A stretch of 64,000 nt of DNA, taken from the NCBI RefSeq assembly GCF_020886695.1, contig NZ_AP024485.1, positions 2,489,001-2,553,000 on the forward strand, read 5' to 3'. The position numbers and the translations under genes are program-made. The DNA comes from Pseudodesulfovibrio sediminis (lineage in GTDB: Bacteria > Desulfobacterota > Desulfovibrionia > Desulfovibrionales > Desulfovibrionaceae). The notes under the pieces were generated by a model that was given only the letters and a program-made list of their open reading frames with translations, had not been told where the DNA came from and made no database searches. Below, one piece after another: positions 49,437 to 58,440 of this stretch. Every line of letters begins with the position of its first letter. The stretch's first letter is position 1.

Positions 49437-50251
49437 CAGAAGATCGCCATCTGGGTTTCGCCGAGGATGTCACAGGGCGCACAGTTGCCGAAATCCGGGC
49501 AGACCGAAACCGCCTCCGGGGTTTTGAGTGGGCCTTCAAGCATGTTTTCCAAGGGGTGGTCGTTACGCATCATGCGAGACACGCATTGGTACCGGGTTCC
49601 GTCCGGGCCGATAAGGTAGATAGTCTTGGCGCAGACCGCAGTGTGGAGCGCGGGTTGGCATGAACCGTCAAAAGTCCGTTGGTCGGCATCTTTGTCCAAA
49701 TGGAGCCCCTGGCTTGAGAAAAAGGCAAGATCGTCATCGAGCGTTGCCCGTGTCTCCTCGGCATCGATGGCGTGGATGTCCGCTGTAAACAACGGATTGG
49801 CATACATCTTTTGTACGTTGGCAAGGAATCGCTTCCGGTCGGCGCGTTTTTGCGGATGCCAGCTGATATAGAAATGCACGGGCCGCTTTATGGCGCTTAG
49901 GGCGTCCTGTAAATCCAGGCAGAAATTTGAATAGATACGGATTTTTAACTCTGCTGTAACTCCGTTGACCAGATCAGGTAACCCTTTGTAAAGAAAGGGT
50001 TCTCCACCAGTAAGGACGATGTGTCGGTGTTCCCTGTTGATGGCTTTGCTCCACATTTCTGGAGGGGCTGTCCGGTAGACGTGTGGTCGCTGGCCCATCT
50101 GCTCATTTACGCAATATCCGCATCGCAAGTTGCAGGCCAAGGTGGGGTATATGCGTAGATGCCCGTCGAATTGAGCCGAAGAGGCATACTCCTGGAAGGG
50201 CTTGTGTGAGAATCTTTCGATGTGATGGGCAACAGTATCAATGAAGTTCAT
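49436..50251 (-). CDS. radical SAM protein (B), short form
   Basis: A 271-residue enzyme with cluster motif Cys40-x3-Cys44-x2-Cys47 (ACNLRCGYC) and SAM-binding LTGGEPFLYKG. C-terminal cysteines occur in QCVSRM, SVCPDFGNCAPCD, suggesting a small auxiliary-cluster site. It is the first gene of the minus-strand operon running to 43781 and diverges from the plus-strand operon across 50252-50554. Its substrate is unknown. Confidence 0.88.
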   Translation of the reverse strand: MNFIDTVAHHIERFSHKPFQEYASSAQFDGHLRIYPTLACNLRCGYCVNEQMGQRPHVYRTAPPEMWSKAINREHRHIVLTGGEPFLYKGLPDLVNGVTAELKIRIYSNFCLDLQDALSAIKRPVHFYISWHPQKRADRKRFLANVQKMYANPLFTADIHAIDAEETRATLDDDLAFFSSQGLHLDKDADQRTFDGSCQPALHTAVCAKTIYLIGPDGTRYQCVSRMMRNDHPLENMLEGPLKTPEAVSVCPDFGNCAPCDILGETQMAIF

Positions 50252-50554
50252 ATTTCATTCGGTTGGCTAGTGGTTTTGTTCTTTCCTAGTAGAATAGTGT
50301 AGCAAAAAGTGATCCGAAAAGACATGGGGCCTCTGTATTAAAGAGGGCTTGTTCATGAAGTCGTACTCTAAACCTTTTGGGCGAAAGAGACGATGAATAC
50401 TTTAATGACAGGTGATTTGTCGTTCGGCATGGCTCCTGCATTCAAGTTGTTGGAGAGTCATTTTTTGGTCAGTGGAGAAAGAAGATGTGTAGTCAACTGA
50501 TGGGAAATCATTTACAAACCGATTGAACGTTGAAGATAAACGCAAGAGGTTCTG
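50252..50554. other. divergent intergenic region between two glycan operons
   Basis: It should contain promoters for both operons, but I find no hexamer pair good enough to call and no clear palindrome. The DNA is more AT-rich than the flanking genes. Confidence 0.4.
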
Positions 50555-51451
50555 ATGGGTATCAAGGTGTTGGTCACAGGAGCCAGAGGGTACATTGGGA
50601 GTGCGCTTACTCGCAGGTTGGACAGCCTTGGAGTGAAATGGGTGCCTTTCCAGGGTAATGTGTGTGATCCTAAAGTCTTTGAGAGCTTTGAGGATTGCTC
50701 TTCTGTTGTGCATTTGGCTGGCAAGCTCAGGGTTGAAAGTAATCTTGAGGCACAAACGGGACTGATGGATACCAATATTATCGGTACGTACAATGCAGCT
50801 CGTTTTGCCGCTCAAGGTAATCGTTCGTTTTTTTATGCATCCTCGTGCCATTACGATCCGACAGAGCCGGTTCCCAGCGATGAAAGTGTTCAGATTACAC
50901 ATTCTTCACCCTACAGTTTTTCTAAATTTTCAGGTGAGACTTTGATCGAAGGATGGCGCAGGTATTTCGATCTTACTGGTGCCGTGTTCAGGATTTTCAA
51001 TGTATATGGTCCCGGTCAGAATAAAGGATTTGTCATACCCGACTTGCTCGCTCAGGTTGCCTCTGGTGAAGTCAGTGTAATGAATCTCGACGATGAAAGG
51101 GATTTCGTCTTTATTGATGATGTAGCGAGACTGATGGCCACGGCAGTTATGACCCCACACGATGATCTGGTTACAGTCAATGTCGGAAGTGGGCAAACAC
51201 AGAGCATCGGACAGGTTTTGGATCAGATGTTTGCCCTGACTGGCAGAACCTTGCCGGTGAAGGATCGCGGTCTGCGGTCTGCGATCCCCCATAGCCAGGC
51301 CGACATCTCATTTGCCAAAGATTTCTACCAATGGACGCCACGCGTTTCGTTTGATGCGGGACTTGCGTCCATCGTCAAGCACACATTTCAACAGCACCCA
51401 AAGGAACAAAATGAGCACACGAGCGGATTTGGAAAACTTTTGGAAAGGTGA
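50555..51451 (+). CDS. NAD-dependent sugar epimerase/dehydratase (SDR)
   Basis: A 298-residue extended SDR. VTGARGYIGSAL is the NAD loop, VVHLAGKL follows strand 4, SSCHYDPT sits at the catalytic Ser region and YSFSK is the YxxxK catalytic pair. FRIFNVYGPGQ is the C-terminal family motif. It probably acts on a nucleotide sugar. The last 41 bp overlap the start of the next gene, whose ribosome binding site (AAAGGAAC) lies inside this gene. Its codon use looks AT-richer than the housekeeping genes. Confidence 0.92.
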   Translation: MGIKVLVTGARGYIGSALTRRLDSLGVKWVPFQGNVCDPKVFESFEDCSSVVHLAGKLRVESNLEAQTGLMDTNIIGTYNAARFAAQGNRSFFYASSCHYDPTEPVPSDESVQITHSSPYSFSKFSGETLIEGWRRYFDLTGAVFRIFNVYGPGQNKGFVIPDLLAQVASGEVSVMNLDDERDFVFIDDVARLMATAVMTPHDDLVTVNVGSGQTQSIGQVLDQMFALTGRTLPVKDRGLRSAIPHSQADISFAKDFYQWTPRVSFDAGLASIVKHTFQQHPKEQNEHTSGFGKLLER

Positions 51452-52031
51452 GTTCGGCAACGAATATGTGGATCGTCATGAGGCCGAGCGGCTGGTTCCC
51501 GCCAAGAATTTCCAGTTCCAGACTATGCTGGAAAAAGTGGAGGGGTTGCAGAGCGTCATAGAACTGGGCACAAACCGGGGATACAATCTGCAGGCCATTC
51601 ACGAAATGGTACCTGATGTGGAGTTGCATGGCGTTGAAATCAATGATGTTGCTGTGGAAATCGTCCGTCAGCAACCGGGAGTCAACTCCGTGTTTCACGG
51701 TTCACTTTTTGATGCGCCCGAAGACCGGACGTATGACCTTTCATTCACGACCTGTGTGCTCATTCATATAGGCCCAGACATGATCCAGGAAGCGTACCAC
51801 AAGCTGTACCGTCTTTCTCATCGCTATATCCTTATGTGCGAGTATCACAATCCCACCCCGGTCATGGTTACTTATCGAGGACATGAAAACCGGCTTTTCA
51901 AACGTGACTTTGCGGGTGAAATACTCGATTTGTATCCTGACCTCTCTTTGGTTGATTACGGGTTTTTCTATTCGAGAGATCCTCGATATGGCCTGACTGA
52001 CACCAACTATTTTCTTTTGGAAAAGAAGTAA
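51411..52031 (+). CDS. SAM-dependent methyltransferase, pseudaminic acid biosynthesis-associated type
   Basis: A 206-residue protein. The start LENFWKGEFGNEYVDR is the hallmark of the TIGR03587 family of methylases found in nonulosonate clusters. SVIELGTNRGYNLQAI is a motif I variant (G-T-N-R-G) and FTTCVLIHIGPD is motif IV. It is translationally coupled to the SDR gene by a 41-bp overlap. Its true substrate has not been shown for the family as far as I know. Confidence 0.88.
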   Translation: MSTRADLENFWKGEFGNEYVDRHEAERLVPAKNFQFQTMLEKVEGLQSVIELGTNRGYNLQAIHEMVPDVELHGVEINDVAVEIVRQQPGVNSVFHGSLFDAPEDRTYDLSFTTCVLIHIGPDMIQEAYHKLYRLSHRYILMCEYHNPTPVMVTYRGHENRLFKRDFAGEILDLYPDLSLVDYGFFYSRDPRYGLTDTNYFLLEKK

Positions 52032-52046
52032 TTACAGGACGATGCC

Positions 52047-53075
52047 ATGCAGTTAGTGTCTTTGGAAGAGGCCTTTTCTGGCTTGAACAAAGAGGAAAAG
52101 ACCAAAAAATATAGAGAATTGTGGCATAAGGCGGCCCGGTTTGAGATACTGACGGATTATCCTCTGCATCTTGATCTGGAACTGTCTGGTGTGTGTAATC
52201 TCAGTTGCAAGGATTGTTTTCAGGAGGCCTTGGATAAGAAAAATCTTGGCCTTATGGATCCTGCGCTCTTCAAGCGGATCATTGATGAGGGCGTCCCCCG
52301 CGGACTGTGTGCCATCAAGCTGCAGATTCGGGGTGAGTCTTTTCTGCATCCTGATATCTTCGAGCTCATCAGCTATGCCAAACAGGCGGGAGTCCTTGAT
52401 GTTCAAGTGACGACCAACGCGACATTGATCCGTGATGAAACTATCGATCAGATTTTGGTGAGTGGATTGGATGGGATTATTTTTTCCGTGGATGTGCGTC
52501 ATCAAGAGGCGTGCGACAAGGCGTCGGCCACCCCGGAGTATGACCATGTGTCCACAGTGGTGAACACGCTCCTGGCTCGGAGGGCGGCGCAGGGTACCCC
52601 TTGGGTGCGGCTCAAGTCGAGCATTGACGACCCGTCGCCAGAAGCACAACTGGCTCTCAAGGCTCAATTGGTGGAAGCGTTCCCTCTGGCTGACATACAT
52701 ATCGTCGGCACTATTTTCGATTTTCACAAGGACCGCGACTCCTACCCGGACCTGCAGCAGAATTATACCCTTAATCCATGCTCGTACCTCATGCAGCGGA
52801 TGGCTGTTTTCTGGAACGGTCAGACCACAGTGTGCTGTATGGATTATCATGGTGATTTTGGTTTGCCGTGGGTTTCGGAAGCCTCGGTACAATCCATCTG
52901 GAACTCGCCGCAAATGGAGCATCTGCGTCAGGCTCACACCTCTGGGCAGCGTCCCAAGTTGCCCATTTGTAAACATTGTCATTTGAATGTCTCTTCTGCC
53001 ACGGATCAGGTTTATCTGGATGACACCCGACGTAACCGGCTGGACCGCGATCTGGGTGTTGTATGCGAGGGATAA
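52047..53075 (+). CDS. radical SAM protein with C-terminal SPASM-type domain (C)
   Basis: A 342-residue enzyme. Cys50-x3-Cys54-x2-Cys57 (VCNLSCKDC) binds the catalytic cluster. The C-terminal part has NPCSYL, TVCCMDYHGDFG, SIWNSPQM and ICKHCHL, the usual SPASM order for auxiliary clusters. It is 15 bp after the methyltransferase and 12 bp before another radical SAM gene. A role in modifying a sugar or peptide is unknown. Confidence 0.9.
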   Translation: MQLVSLEEAFSGLNKEEKTKKYRELWHKAARFEILTDYPLHLDLELSGVCNLSCKDCFQEALDKKNLGLMDPALFKRIIDEGVPRGLCAIKLQIRGESFLHPDIFELISYAKQAGVLDVQVTTNATLIRDETIDQILVSGLDGIIFSVDVRHQEACDKASATPEYDHVSTVVNTLLARRAAQGTPWVRLKSSIDDPSPEAQLALKAQLVEAFPLADIHIVGTIFDFHKDRDSYPDLQQNYTLNPCSYLMQRMAVFWNGQTTVCCMDYHGDFGLPWVSEASVQSIWNSPQMEHLRQAHTSGQRPKLPICKHCHLNVSSATDQVYLDDTRRNRLDRDLGVVCEG

Positions 53076-53087
53076 CAAGGAGTTCCT

Positions 53088-54335
53088 ATGAATTGTAGAA
53101 TGACCAGAGGCATATACATGCGGGCAAACGGTGAACTCAACTGTTTTTGCTCGACTGGCGAACAGGTCACCCTTGGGAAGCTGGGGGATGCCGATGACGG
53201 ATCGGACTTCATCAAAGATATCTACATGGGAAAGCGGTTCGAGAGAATCCGCACAAGCATGGAGCGGGATATTCTGCCTTTCCCCCGTCAATGCATGAAG
53301 TGCAACTACCTTCAGCCCAAGGACAATTATGATCCTGCTGCCACAAGTAAGACCATCGAGTGGATGCATATCGAGACCTCGGCGTTGTGCAATCTGCGCT
53401 GCCCATTCTGTGTTCACGGTGTAACAGGTGACAGGAAGCCACATCGGCCTAAGCCGTATTTCCTGCCACGTGAGAACTGGGTCAAAATGCTCGACGACAT
53501 CAAGAACGCCGGGCTCGCAGTTCAGTGGATGTATTTCAGTGGCCGAGGTGAGCCGACCCTGCACCCCGAAGTGTGGGAGATGGTGCAGGATGCCAAGACA
53601 CGGTTCGACACCAATTTCCTGATGAACACCAATGGAAACACTCCGTTCAACCCTCTTATAGTGAAAAGTGGACTGGACAAAATAAAAATTGCAATCGATA
53701 GCCTGGATCAGGATACCTATGCCAAGTACCGTATCGGCGGTAAAGTGAAGACCATGCTGGATCTGACCAGAGGCATTGCCGAATATAAGGCAAAGCTGAA
53801 TGTTCAGTCGCCGACCATTATCTGGCAGAAAGTGCTGTTTGATTTCAACAGTTCTCCCGAGGAGATCTACGAATACCAAAAGAAGGCCCAAGAGTGCGGT
53901 GTCGACCGTATCCGTCTCTTTTTTACCTGGACAAAGGGATTTTCTACCCATACCCCGGATGACTATGATCTCTTTTTCCCGGATATCGAAATACACAATC
54001 CCTATCAAAAGGGCTTGATCTCAGCCGATCAGATGGATCTGGACAGGCAGAACTCTGTGAGCAGTAAATCTGTTCCCGGCCTCATCAAAGTTCTCAGCGA
54101 TTTTATGCATTGGGTCGAGCTTGGTACTGAAGATCGCATTGATTATGATCGGTTTGCCGTTCTGAATCTGCATAGCAAGGAATTGTTGTCCTTACGTCAA
54201 GATGAAGTTGAAGGCCCCAAGCATCTGGCTGTGTATCGTAAGAGCATACGTGACCTTGCCAATCTCTATCAGGATTTGGGTCAGCCTGGGCAGGCCTGTC
54301 AGTACAACGGTATTGCAGACAGGATAGACTCATGA
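53088..54335 (+). CDS. radical SAM protein with SPASM-like region placed N-terminally (D)
   Basis: A 415-residue enzyme. The catalytic motif is Cys101-x3-Cys105-x2-Cys108 (CNLRCPFC), followed by the SAM motif SGRGEPTLHPE. Before it lie Cys3, Cys19, Cys21, Cys69 and Cys72 in an order resembling a SPASM domain (GELNCFC, LGKLGD, GKRFERIRTSM, RQCMKCN), which normally follows the radical SAM domain. The C-terminal end is helical and without clustered cysteines. It overlaps the next gene by 4 bp. Function unknown. Confidence 0.88.
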   Translation: MNCRMTRGIYMRANGELNCFCSTGEQVTLGKLGDADDGSDFIKDIYMGKRFERIRTSMERDILPFPRQCMKCNYLQPKDNYDPAATSKTIEWMHIETSALCNLRCPFCVHGVTGDRKPHRPKPYFLPRENWVKMLDDIKNAGLAVQWMYFSGRGEPTLHPEVWEMVQDAKTRFDTNFLMNTNGNTPFNPLIVKSGLDKIKIAIDSLDQDTYAKYRIGGKVKTMLDLTRGIAEYKAKLNVQSPTIIWQKVLFDFNSSPEEIYEYQKKAQECGVDRIRLFFTWTKGFSTHTPDDYDLFFPDIEIHNPYQKGLISADQMDLDRQNSVSSKSVPGLIKVLSDFMHWVELGTEDRIDYDRFAVLNLHSKELLSLRQDEVEGPKHLAVYRKSIRDLANLYQDLGQPGQACQYNGIADRIDS

Positions 54336-55357
54336 GGCAGGAGATGAAGTTGGAGGATATCCGTCCGGATGGTCCTATGTTTACCCTGCTTTCGGAGCGA
54401 AGGAAAATGATCGAGCTGGGGAGTACCCTGTTTGCGACTCAGCCAGAATTGTTTTCAGAGAACCTGAGCTGTCCCCTGTGCGGTTCCACTGACAGGGAAG
54501 AGTTCGGAGCCAAAGGCTATACCCGGTTTATGCGGTGCCGCCAGTGTGAAATGCTTTACCTGGAGCATGAGCCCAAGGACAGCCTGCGTTTTAGTAATAT
54601 CACTGCATCTCCGGCCGCGGATGCCGCCGTGGAAACTGTGCAGGTCGCTACATTTGAAGCACGAAAGAAAAAAAAGTTCGAACCTATCCTGAATAGGTTG
54701 TTGCAGGACGCACACTCAGATCAGCCATTGCGTATTCTCGATATCGGGTGTGGTTCGGGGTATTTTCTGGAATTGGTTCGGGAGCGTACTTCGTGGCAGG
54801 CTGTTGGCCTTGAAATGAATAGCAAGGCAATCGAGATAGGCCGTGCCCATGGGCTGGATATAGTCAAGGGATCCCTCGAAGCCTATAAACCGGAAGAGCC
54901 ATTTGATATCGTTGTGTGCGTGGGGGTATTGGCCCATATCTCCAATCCGAAAAAATTGGCTATGGATTTAGGCCGAATGGTCAGAAAAAATGGCTTCCTA
55001 CTTGTGCGTACGCCCAATTATCAGGGATTCGAGTATACCATGCTCGGCATGTCCCATTCTCATTTCGATCCCATGGAATGTATACATTCTTTCAACCCGG
55101 TCAGCATTGCCGAGCTGTTCCGTGCTGGTGGATTTGAGACAGTGGAAGTGACCACACCAGGTCTGCTCGACGTGGATGTGGTGCGTCAGCATCTGCGAAT
55201 ATTTCCTGAGACCTTCACGGCTGGGCCTTTTGAATCCCAATTGCTCTATGACGATTCTTCGGACATGGACGCAACGCGACGGGTCTTTTCTCGTTTTCTG
55301 GCCGGAAACTTCATGAGCGGTCTTATGCAGGCCGTTGCCCGAAAAGTGACAGGCTGA
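54332..55357 (+). CDS. class I methyltransferase with N-terminal zinc-ribbon
   Basis: A 341-residue protein. An N-terminal CPLCG...CRQC zinc-ribbon-like pair (about residues 48-70) precedes the SAM domain, whose motif I is ILDIGCGSGYFLEL (about 133-146) and motif IV FDIVVCVGVLAHI. That architecture is typical of sugar methyltransferases in surface-polysaccharide loci. It overlaps the preceding radical SAM gene by 4 bp. Confidence 0.9.
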   Translation: MRQEMKLEDIRPDGPMFTLLSERRKMIELGSTLFATQPELFSENLSCPLCGSTDREEFGAKGYTRFMRCRQCEMLYLEHEPKDSLRFSNITASPAADAAVETVQVATFEARKKKKFEPILNRLLQDAHSDQPLRILDIGCGSGYFLELVRERTSWQAVGLEMNSKAIEIGRAHGLDIVKGSLEAYKPEEPFDIVVCVGVLAHISNPKKLAMDLGRMVRKNGFLLVRTPNYQGFEYTMLGMSHSHFDPMECIHSFNPVSIAELFRAGGFETVEVTTPGLLDVDVVRQHLRIFPETFTAGPFESQLLYDDSSDMDATRRVFSRFLAGNFMSGLMQAVARKVTG

Positions 55358-55365
55358 GGCAACCC

Positions 55366-56589
55366 ATGGGTGATCTCATGTCACATGTGGAGAGGATGGC
55401 AGAGCGTGCTGCTCTCGATCTCGCCGGGTGGGTTCGTGTAAATGGATTCGCCGGATATGACCCTTATGATCTGCCTGGATATCTCTTTGACCGACGTTGT
55501 GCGGGTGATCCCGTGTCTTCTAATGACGAGACGCGGCTTCGCGAACAGGACCGGGTCGATCCCGGAGGGCTGCGCGCGGAGTTGGGGCTGGCTCCTGCCG
55601 TCAATGCCAAGGCCCTTGGGTTGCTGTTGGGTGCCTTTTCCATTTTGCATGACGGCGGCCTCGGTGACTGGACGGATGAGATGGCCCTGTGCGTTAACTG
55701 GTTGGATGAAAATGCCATTCCCGGTTTTGCCGGAACCGGATGGGGATATCCCTTCAATTGGGAATCCTATCAGGTCATCCCGGCAGGTACTCCCACGAGT
55801 GTGAACTCCTGCCATGTGGGGGACGGTTTTCGGCAGCGGTATTTGGCCACTGGTGATACTGTCTGGCTCGGTCGCTGTCAGTCTGTTGCTGAATTCTTGT
55901 TCTCTGACTTGAACGAGGATCATGTCTCCGGCAGGGGGCGCTGCTACAGCTACACTCCCATCGATTTCTTTCACGTACACAACGCGAATCTCGGTACGGC
56001 AGAGTTTCTTGTCTGGACCGGATTGACCTGTGGTCGCGAGGAGTTTGTGCTCGCAGGACAGGATGCGTTGGCCTTTACCCTGTCAGATCTGGATGATCGG
56101 GGGACGCTGACCTACTGGGCGCGGGGATTCGAGCCCAATGAGGGGTTGGTGGGGTTCATGGATCATTATCATACGGCAGCCGAGCTGCGTTCGTTGTTGC
56201 GTCTGACACGCATGCTCCCTGAACAGTCCGAAGTCCGGGCGGCATTTGATCGCTATTTCCATTACTATCTGACCGAATTTTTTGATGACCACTCCCGCCC
56301 CGTGTTGCGGCCCGGATTCTCCTGGCTTCCTTTTGATATTCATGCAGGGGCCGAGGCTGCGTACATTCTCGGAGAGTCTGTACACGAGCACCCCGCTGCA
56401 AAGGACAGGCTTGTCGAATTCCTGCCGTGGTTTCTCTCCACCTGCCGTAACCCTGACGGGAGTTATCTATTTCGTATTGAGGAATGTGAGGGGAAGGAAT
56501 GTGCGCGTACCTTTCCCTTCCTGCGATGGGGGCAAGCTTGGACCCTACGGGGGCTGTGTGCTGTTTTGACTGGTTTACGAGGTATATGA
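55366..56589 (+). CDS. alpha/alpha-barrel-like protein of unknown function
   Basis: A 407-residue protein without signal peptide. Repeated helical pairs, aromatic-rich motifs (GWGYPFNWESYQV, FHVHNANLGTAEFL, MDHYHTAAELR) and an HxxH-like distribution suggest a six-hairpin (alpha/alpha) barrel as in glycosidases, C5-epimerases or terpene-cyclase folds. This is inference from pattern. It starts 8 bp after the methyltransferase gene and overlaps the next by 4 bp (ATGA), so it belongs to the glycan operon and could act on the sugar product. Confidence 0.7.
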   Translation: MGDLMSHVERMAERAALDLAGWVRVNGFAGYDPYDLPGYLFDRRCAGDPVSSNDETRLREQDRVDPGGLRAELGLAPAVNAKALGLLLGAFSILHDGGLGDWTDEMALCVNWLDENAIPGFAGTGWGYPFNWESYQVIPAGTPTSVNSCHVGDGFRQRYLATGDTVWLGRCQSVAEFLFSDLNEDHVSGRGRCYSYTPIDFFHVHNANLGTAEFLVWTGLTCGREEFVLAGQDALAFTLSDLDDRGTLTYWARGFEPNEGLVGFMDHYHTAAELRSLLRLTRMLPEQSEVRAAFDRYFHYYLTEFFDDHSRPVLRPGFSWLPFDIHAGAEAAYILGESVHEHPAAKDRLVEFLPWFLSTCRNPDGSYLFRIEECEGKECARTFPFLRWGQAWTLRGLCAVLTGLRGI

Positions 56590-57836
56590 TGAAGCCAAAG
56601 GTATTGATTATATTTGAGAGTTATTCAACCGCGATTCATATGGCTCCGGTTTATCAGGCGCTGATGGAGAGAGGGCGTGTCGAACCGGTCGTTTTTGCGA
56701 CGTTTGCAGAATCAATTCCGGTAACGGTTTTTGAAGAATACGGTGTGCAGTTTTTGAATGTGAAAGATGTGATTGACGACGATGACCGTGAAGTGCTGAA
56801 CGGGTTAAGGACAGACTATGCCGAAATTTTTAATGCGGCCGTTGAGCAACATGGACTGGATACGTGCCGGTATAAAGGAGTACCCATGCTTCCCTTCATC
56901 AGGGATGAGGCCTTGCGCCTCAACCATATGAAGGTGTTTTGCCATAGAGTCTTTAAAAAATTGGTAAAAATGGTGGATCCGGCTCTGCTTTTTGTTGGAT
57001 ATTGTTCGGGCGGTAAACTGAAACAGTATGTCACGTTGGCCAACCGGATGGGTATTCCGACACTGAATCTACAATATGGTTCAGGGTTGATAGCCAAAGG
57101 CACGAGTCGTCGGGAATTGTTCGCTCAGAATTATTGTGTTTGGGGTGAGGCTTTTAAGGACTTATACGTAGATAAAGCCGACAAGCGCAAGAATACCGTA
57201 GTTGTCGGTGATCCCGCTTTTGATAAATATGGTGACATTGATTCAAGCTCGGTTCGGGAAGCCTTGAACATATCTTCTGACAAACGGGTCATTTTGGTGG
57301 GGCTCGCATATCTTGAAGAATGCAAAAAGGCGGCGAGTCAATTGGTAAAAGCTCAGGTGCACCCCGGTGACGTTTACATATTCAAGCTTCATCCAGGGCA
57401 AGCAAATATGAAGGACGAATATCAGAAGGTGGTCGATAGCATCGGCATGGATTCTCGAGTTGTTGCTATGGAATTGTCCCCTTATGAATTGTTGAAGATT
57501 TCAGATCACTATATTTGTTTGGAACAGGAAACTCTCTGGGTTTCGTGCTTCCAATTCGATGTAATTCCGACAGTCATAGAGAGTTTTACACGTCTTCCCA
57601 TTGAGAAGCACCCAATGCCGTGGTTGTTTGACTGTTGTGCCAGCCTGGAGTCTCTGGCCTCCATCGATCAGTTGGATGATGTTGTTGCACAAGTTGACAG
57701 GGAGTTGTTTGAGCAGGCCAAGCACCGTCTTTGGGATAAAGCTGATTACAAGGCCGCTCCACGTGTCGCGTCTGTTGTGGAGAAGCTGGCATTTGGTCAG
57801 ACCATGTCGCAAATACAAGTTGAAATGGAGGCGTAG
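56586..57836 (+). CDS. GT-B-like protein of unknown function
   Basis: A 416-residue protein. The N-terminus KVLIIFESYSTAIHMAPVYQAL and the second half (NTVVVGDPAFDKYGDI, DVYIFKLHPGQ) look like the two Rossmann lobes of GT-B enzymes or of CDP-glycerol-type transferases, in which KLHP is typical. The start at 56586 overlaps the previous stop as ATGA and has GAGGT upstream. Codon use is more AT-rich than that of neighbours. Confidence 0.72.
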   Translation: MMKPKVLIIFESYSTAIHMAPVYQALMERGRVEPVVFATFAESIPVTVFEEYGVQFLNVKDVIDDDDREVLNGLRTDYAEIFNAAVEQHGLDTCRYKGVPMLPFIRDEALRLNHMKVFCHRVFKKLVKMVDPALLFVGYCSGGKLKQYVTLANRMGIPTLNLQYGSGLIAKGTSRRELFAQNYCVWGEAFKDLYVDKADKRKNTVVVGDPAFDKYGDIDSSSVREALNISSDKRVILVGLAYLEECKKAASQLVKAQVHPGDVYIFKLHPGQANMKDEYQKVVDSIGMDSRVVAMELSPYELLKISDHYICLEQETLWVSCFQFDVIPTVIESFTRLPIEKHPMPWLFDCCASLESLASIDQLDDVVAQVDRELFEQAKHRLWDKADYKAAPRVASVVEKLAFGQTMSQIQVEMEA

Positions 57837-57837
57837 G

Positions 57838-58440
57838 ATGGATTTACAGAGCTACCCCATGCTTTCGGACAGGGTTCTTGGTTTAGATGAGCTGAAGAAC
57901 AATTCGGCCCTAACGCGGAAGAGCTTGATTGTAATAACCTCTCCTGAACAGCTCGACACTGTGAGCCGACTTACTGATCTGCGGCTGGCAGGCTGCCGGG
58001 AGGACGTGGCCCGGCAGTGTGCCGAGCGAGGCATGGAGTGCGTACAGCCTGCTGATTTCGGATATGCATTCATACAGATTTCCGAGACGCTGAACACCAT
58101 AAATTATCGCCTGTATAAAGGGCGGTTCAATCTCTATGACTATCAGTGGCCGCTCATAGAAAGTCTGGAGGATTTTCTGGCAACGGATGAGCGGCTCGCA
58201 TTTTTTGATGGTGAACCCCTGTATACTGGGAGTGACTATAATCTCTCACATTTTGCGGGCAATCTCATTATGTATCCGATCGACGTTTTGAATGGATTGC
58301 TGGAGTTCTGTGCGCCGGACCTGATTTTGTGCGTGGACCCGGATGGCTCCAGTATGGAACATTATATCTTACACCATCTGGCGGCCGAAGTCGGGCTGGA
58401 ATACATCAGAGTGGGGGAGAGCCCGCCGTGTGTGGCATAG
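57838..58440 (+). CDS. unknown protein of the glycan operon (200 aa)
   Basis: Not recognised. A 200-residue cytosolic-looking protein with no signal or membrane segment, starting at 57838 behind a GGAGG site. Noticeable segments are LVIITSPEQLD, LYDYQWPLIESLED and CVDPDGSSMEHYILHH. Its end overlaps the asparagine-synthase start by 13 bp, so the two products are translationally coupled and may act together. Confidence 0.75.
   Translation: MDLQSYPMLSDRVLGLDELKNNSALTRKSLIVITSPEQLDTVSRLTDLRLAGCREDVARQCAERGMECVQPADFGYAFIQISETLNTINYRLYKGRFNLYDYQWPLIESLEDFLATDERLAFFDGEPLYTGSDYNLSHFAGNLIMYPIDVLNGLLEFCAPDLILCVDPDGSSMEHYILHHLAAEVGLEYIRVGESPPCVA

Noticed and set aside
50511-50540. TTTACA and GATAAA with 18-bp spacing before the SDR gene
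   Set aside because: The implied transcription start would lie about 8 bp from the start codon and inside the ribosome binding site, so a promoter call is not justified.
52053-54008. A 651-codon open frame on the minus strand opposite two radical SAM genes
   Set aside because: The plus strand encodes clear cluster motifs and SPASM cysteines. The minus frame has no recognisable motif and crosses the gene boundary.
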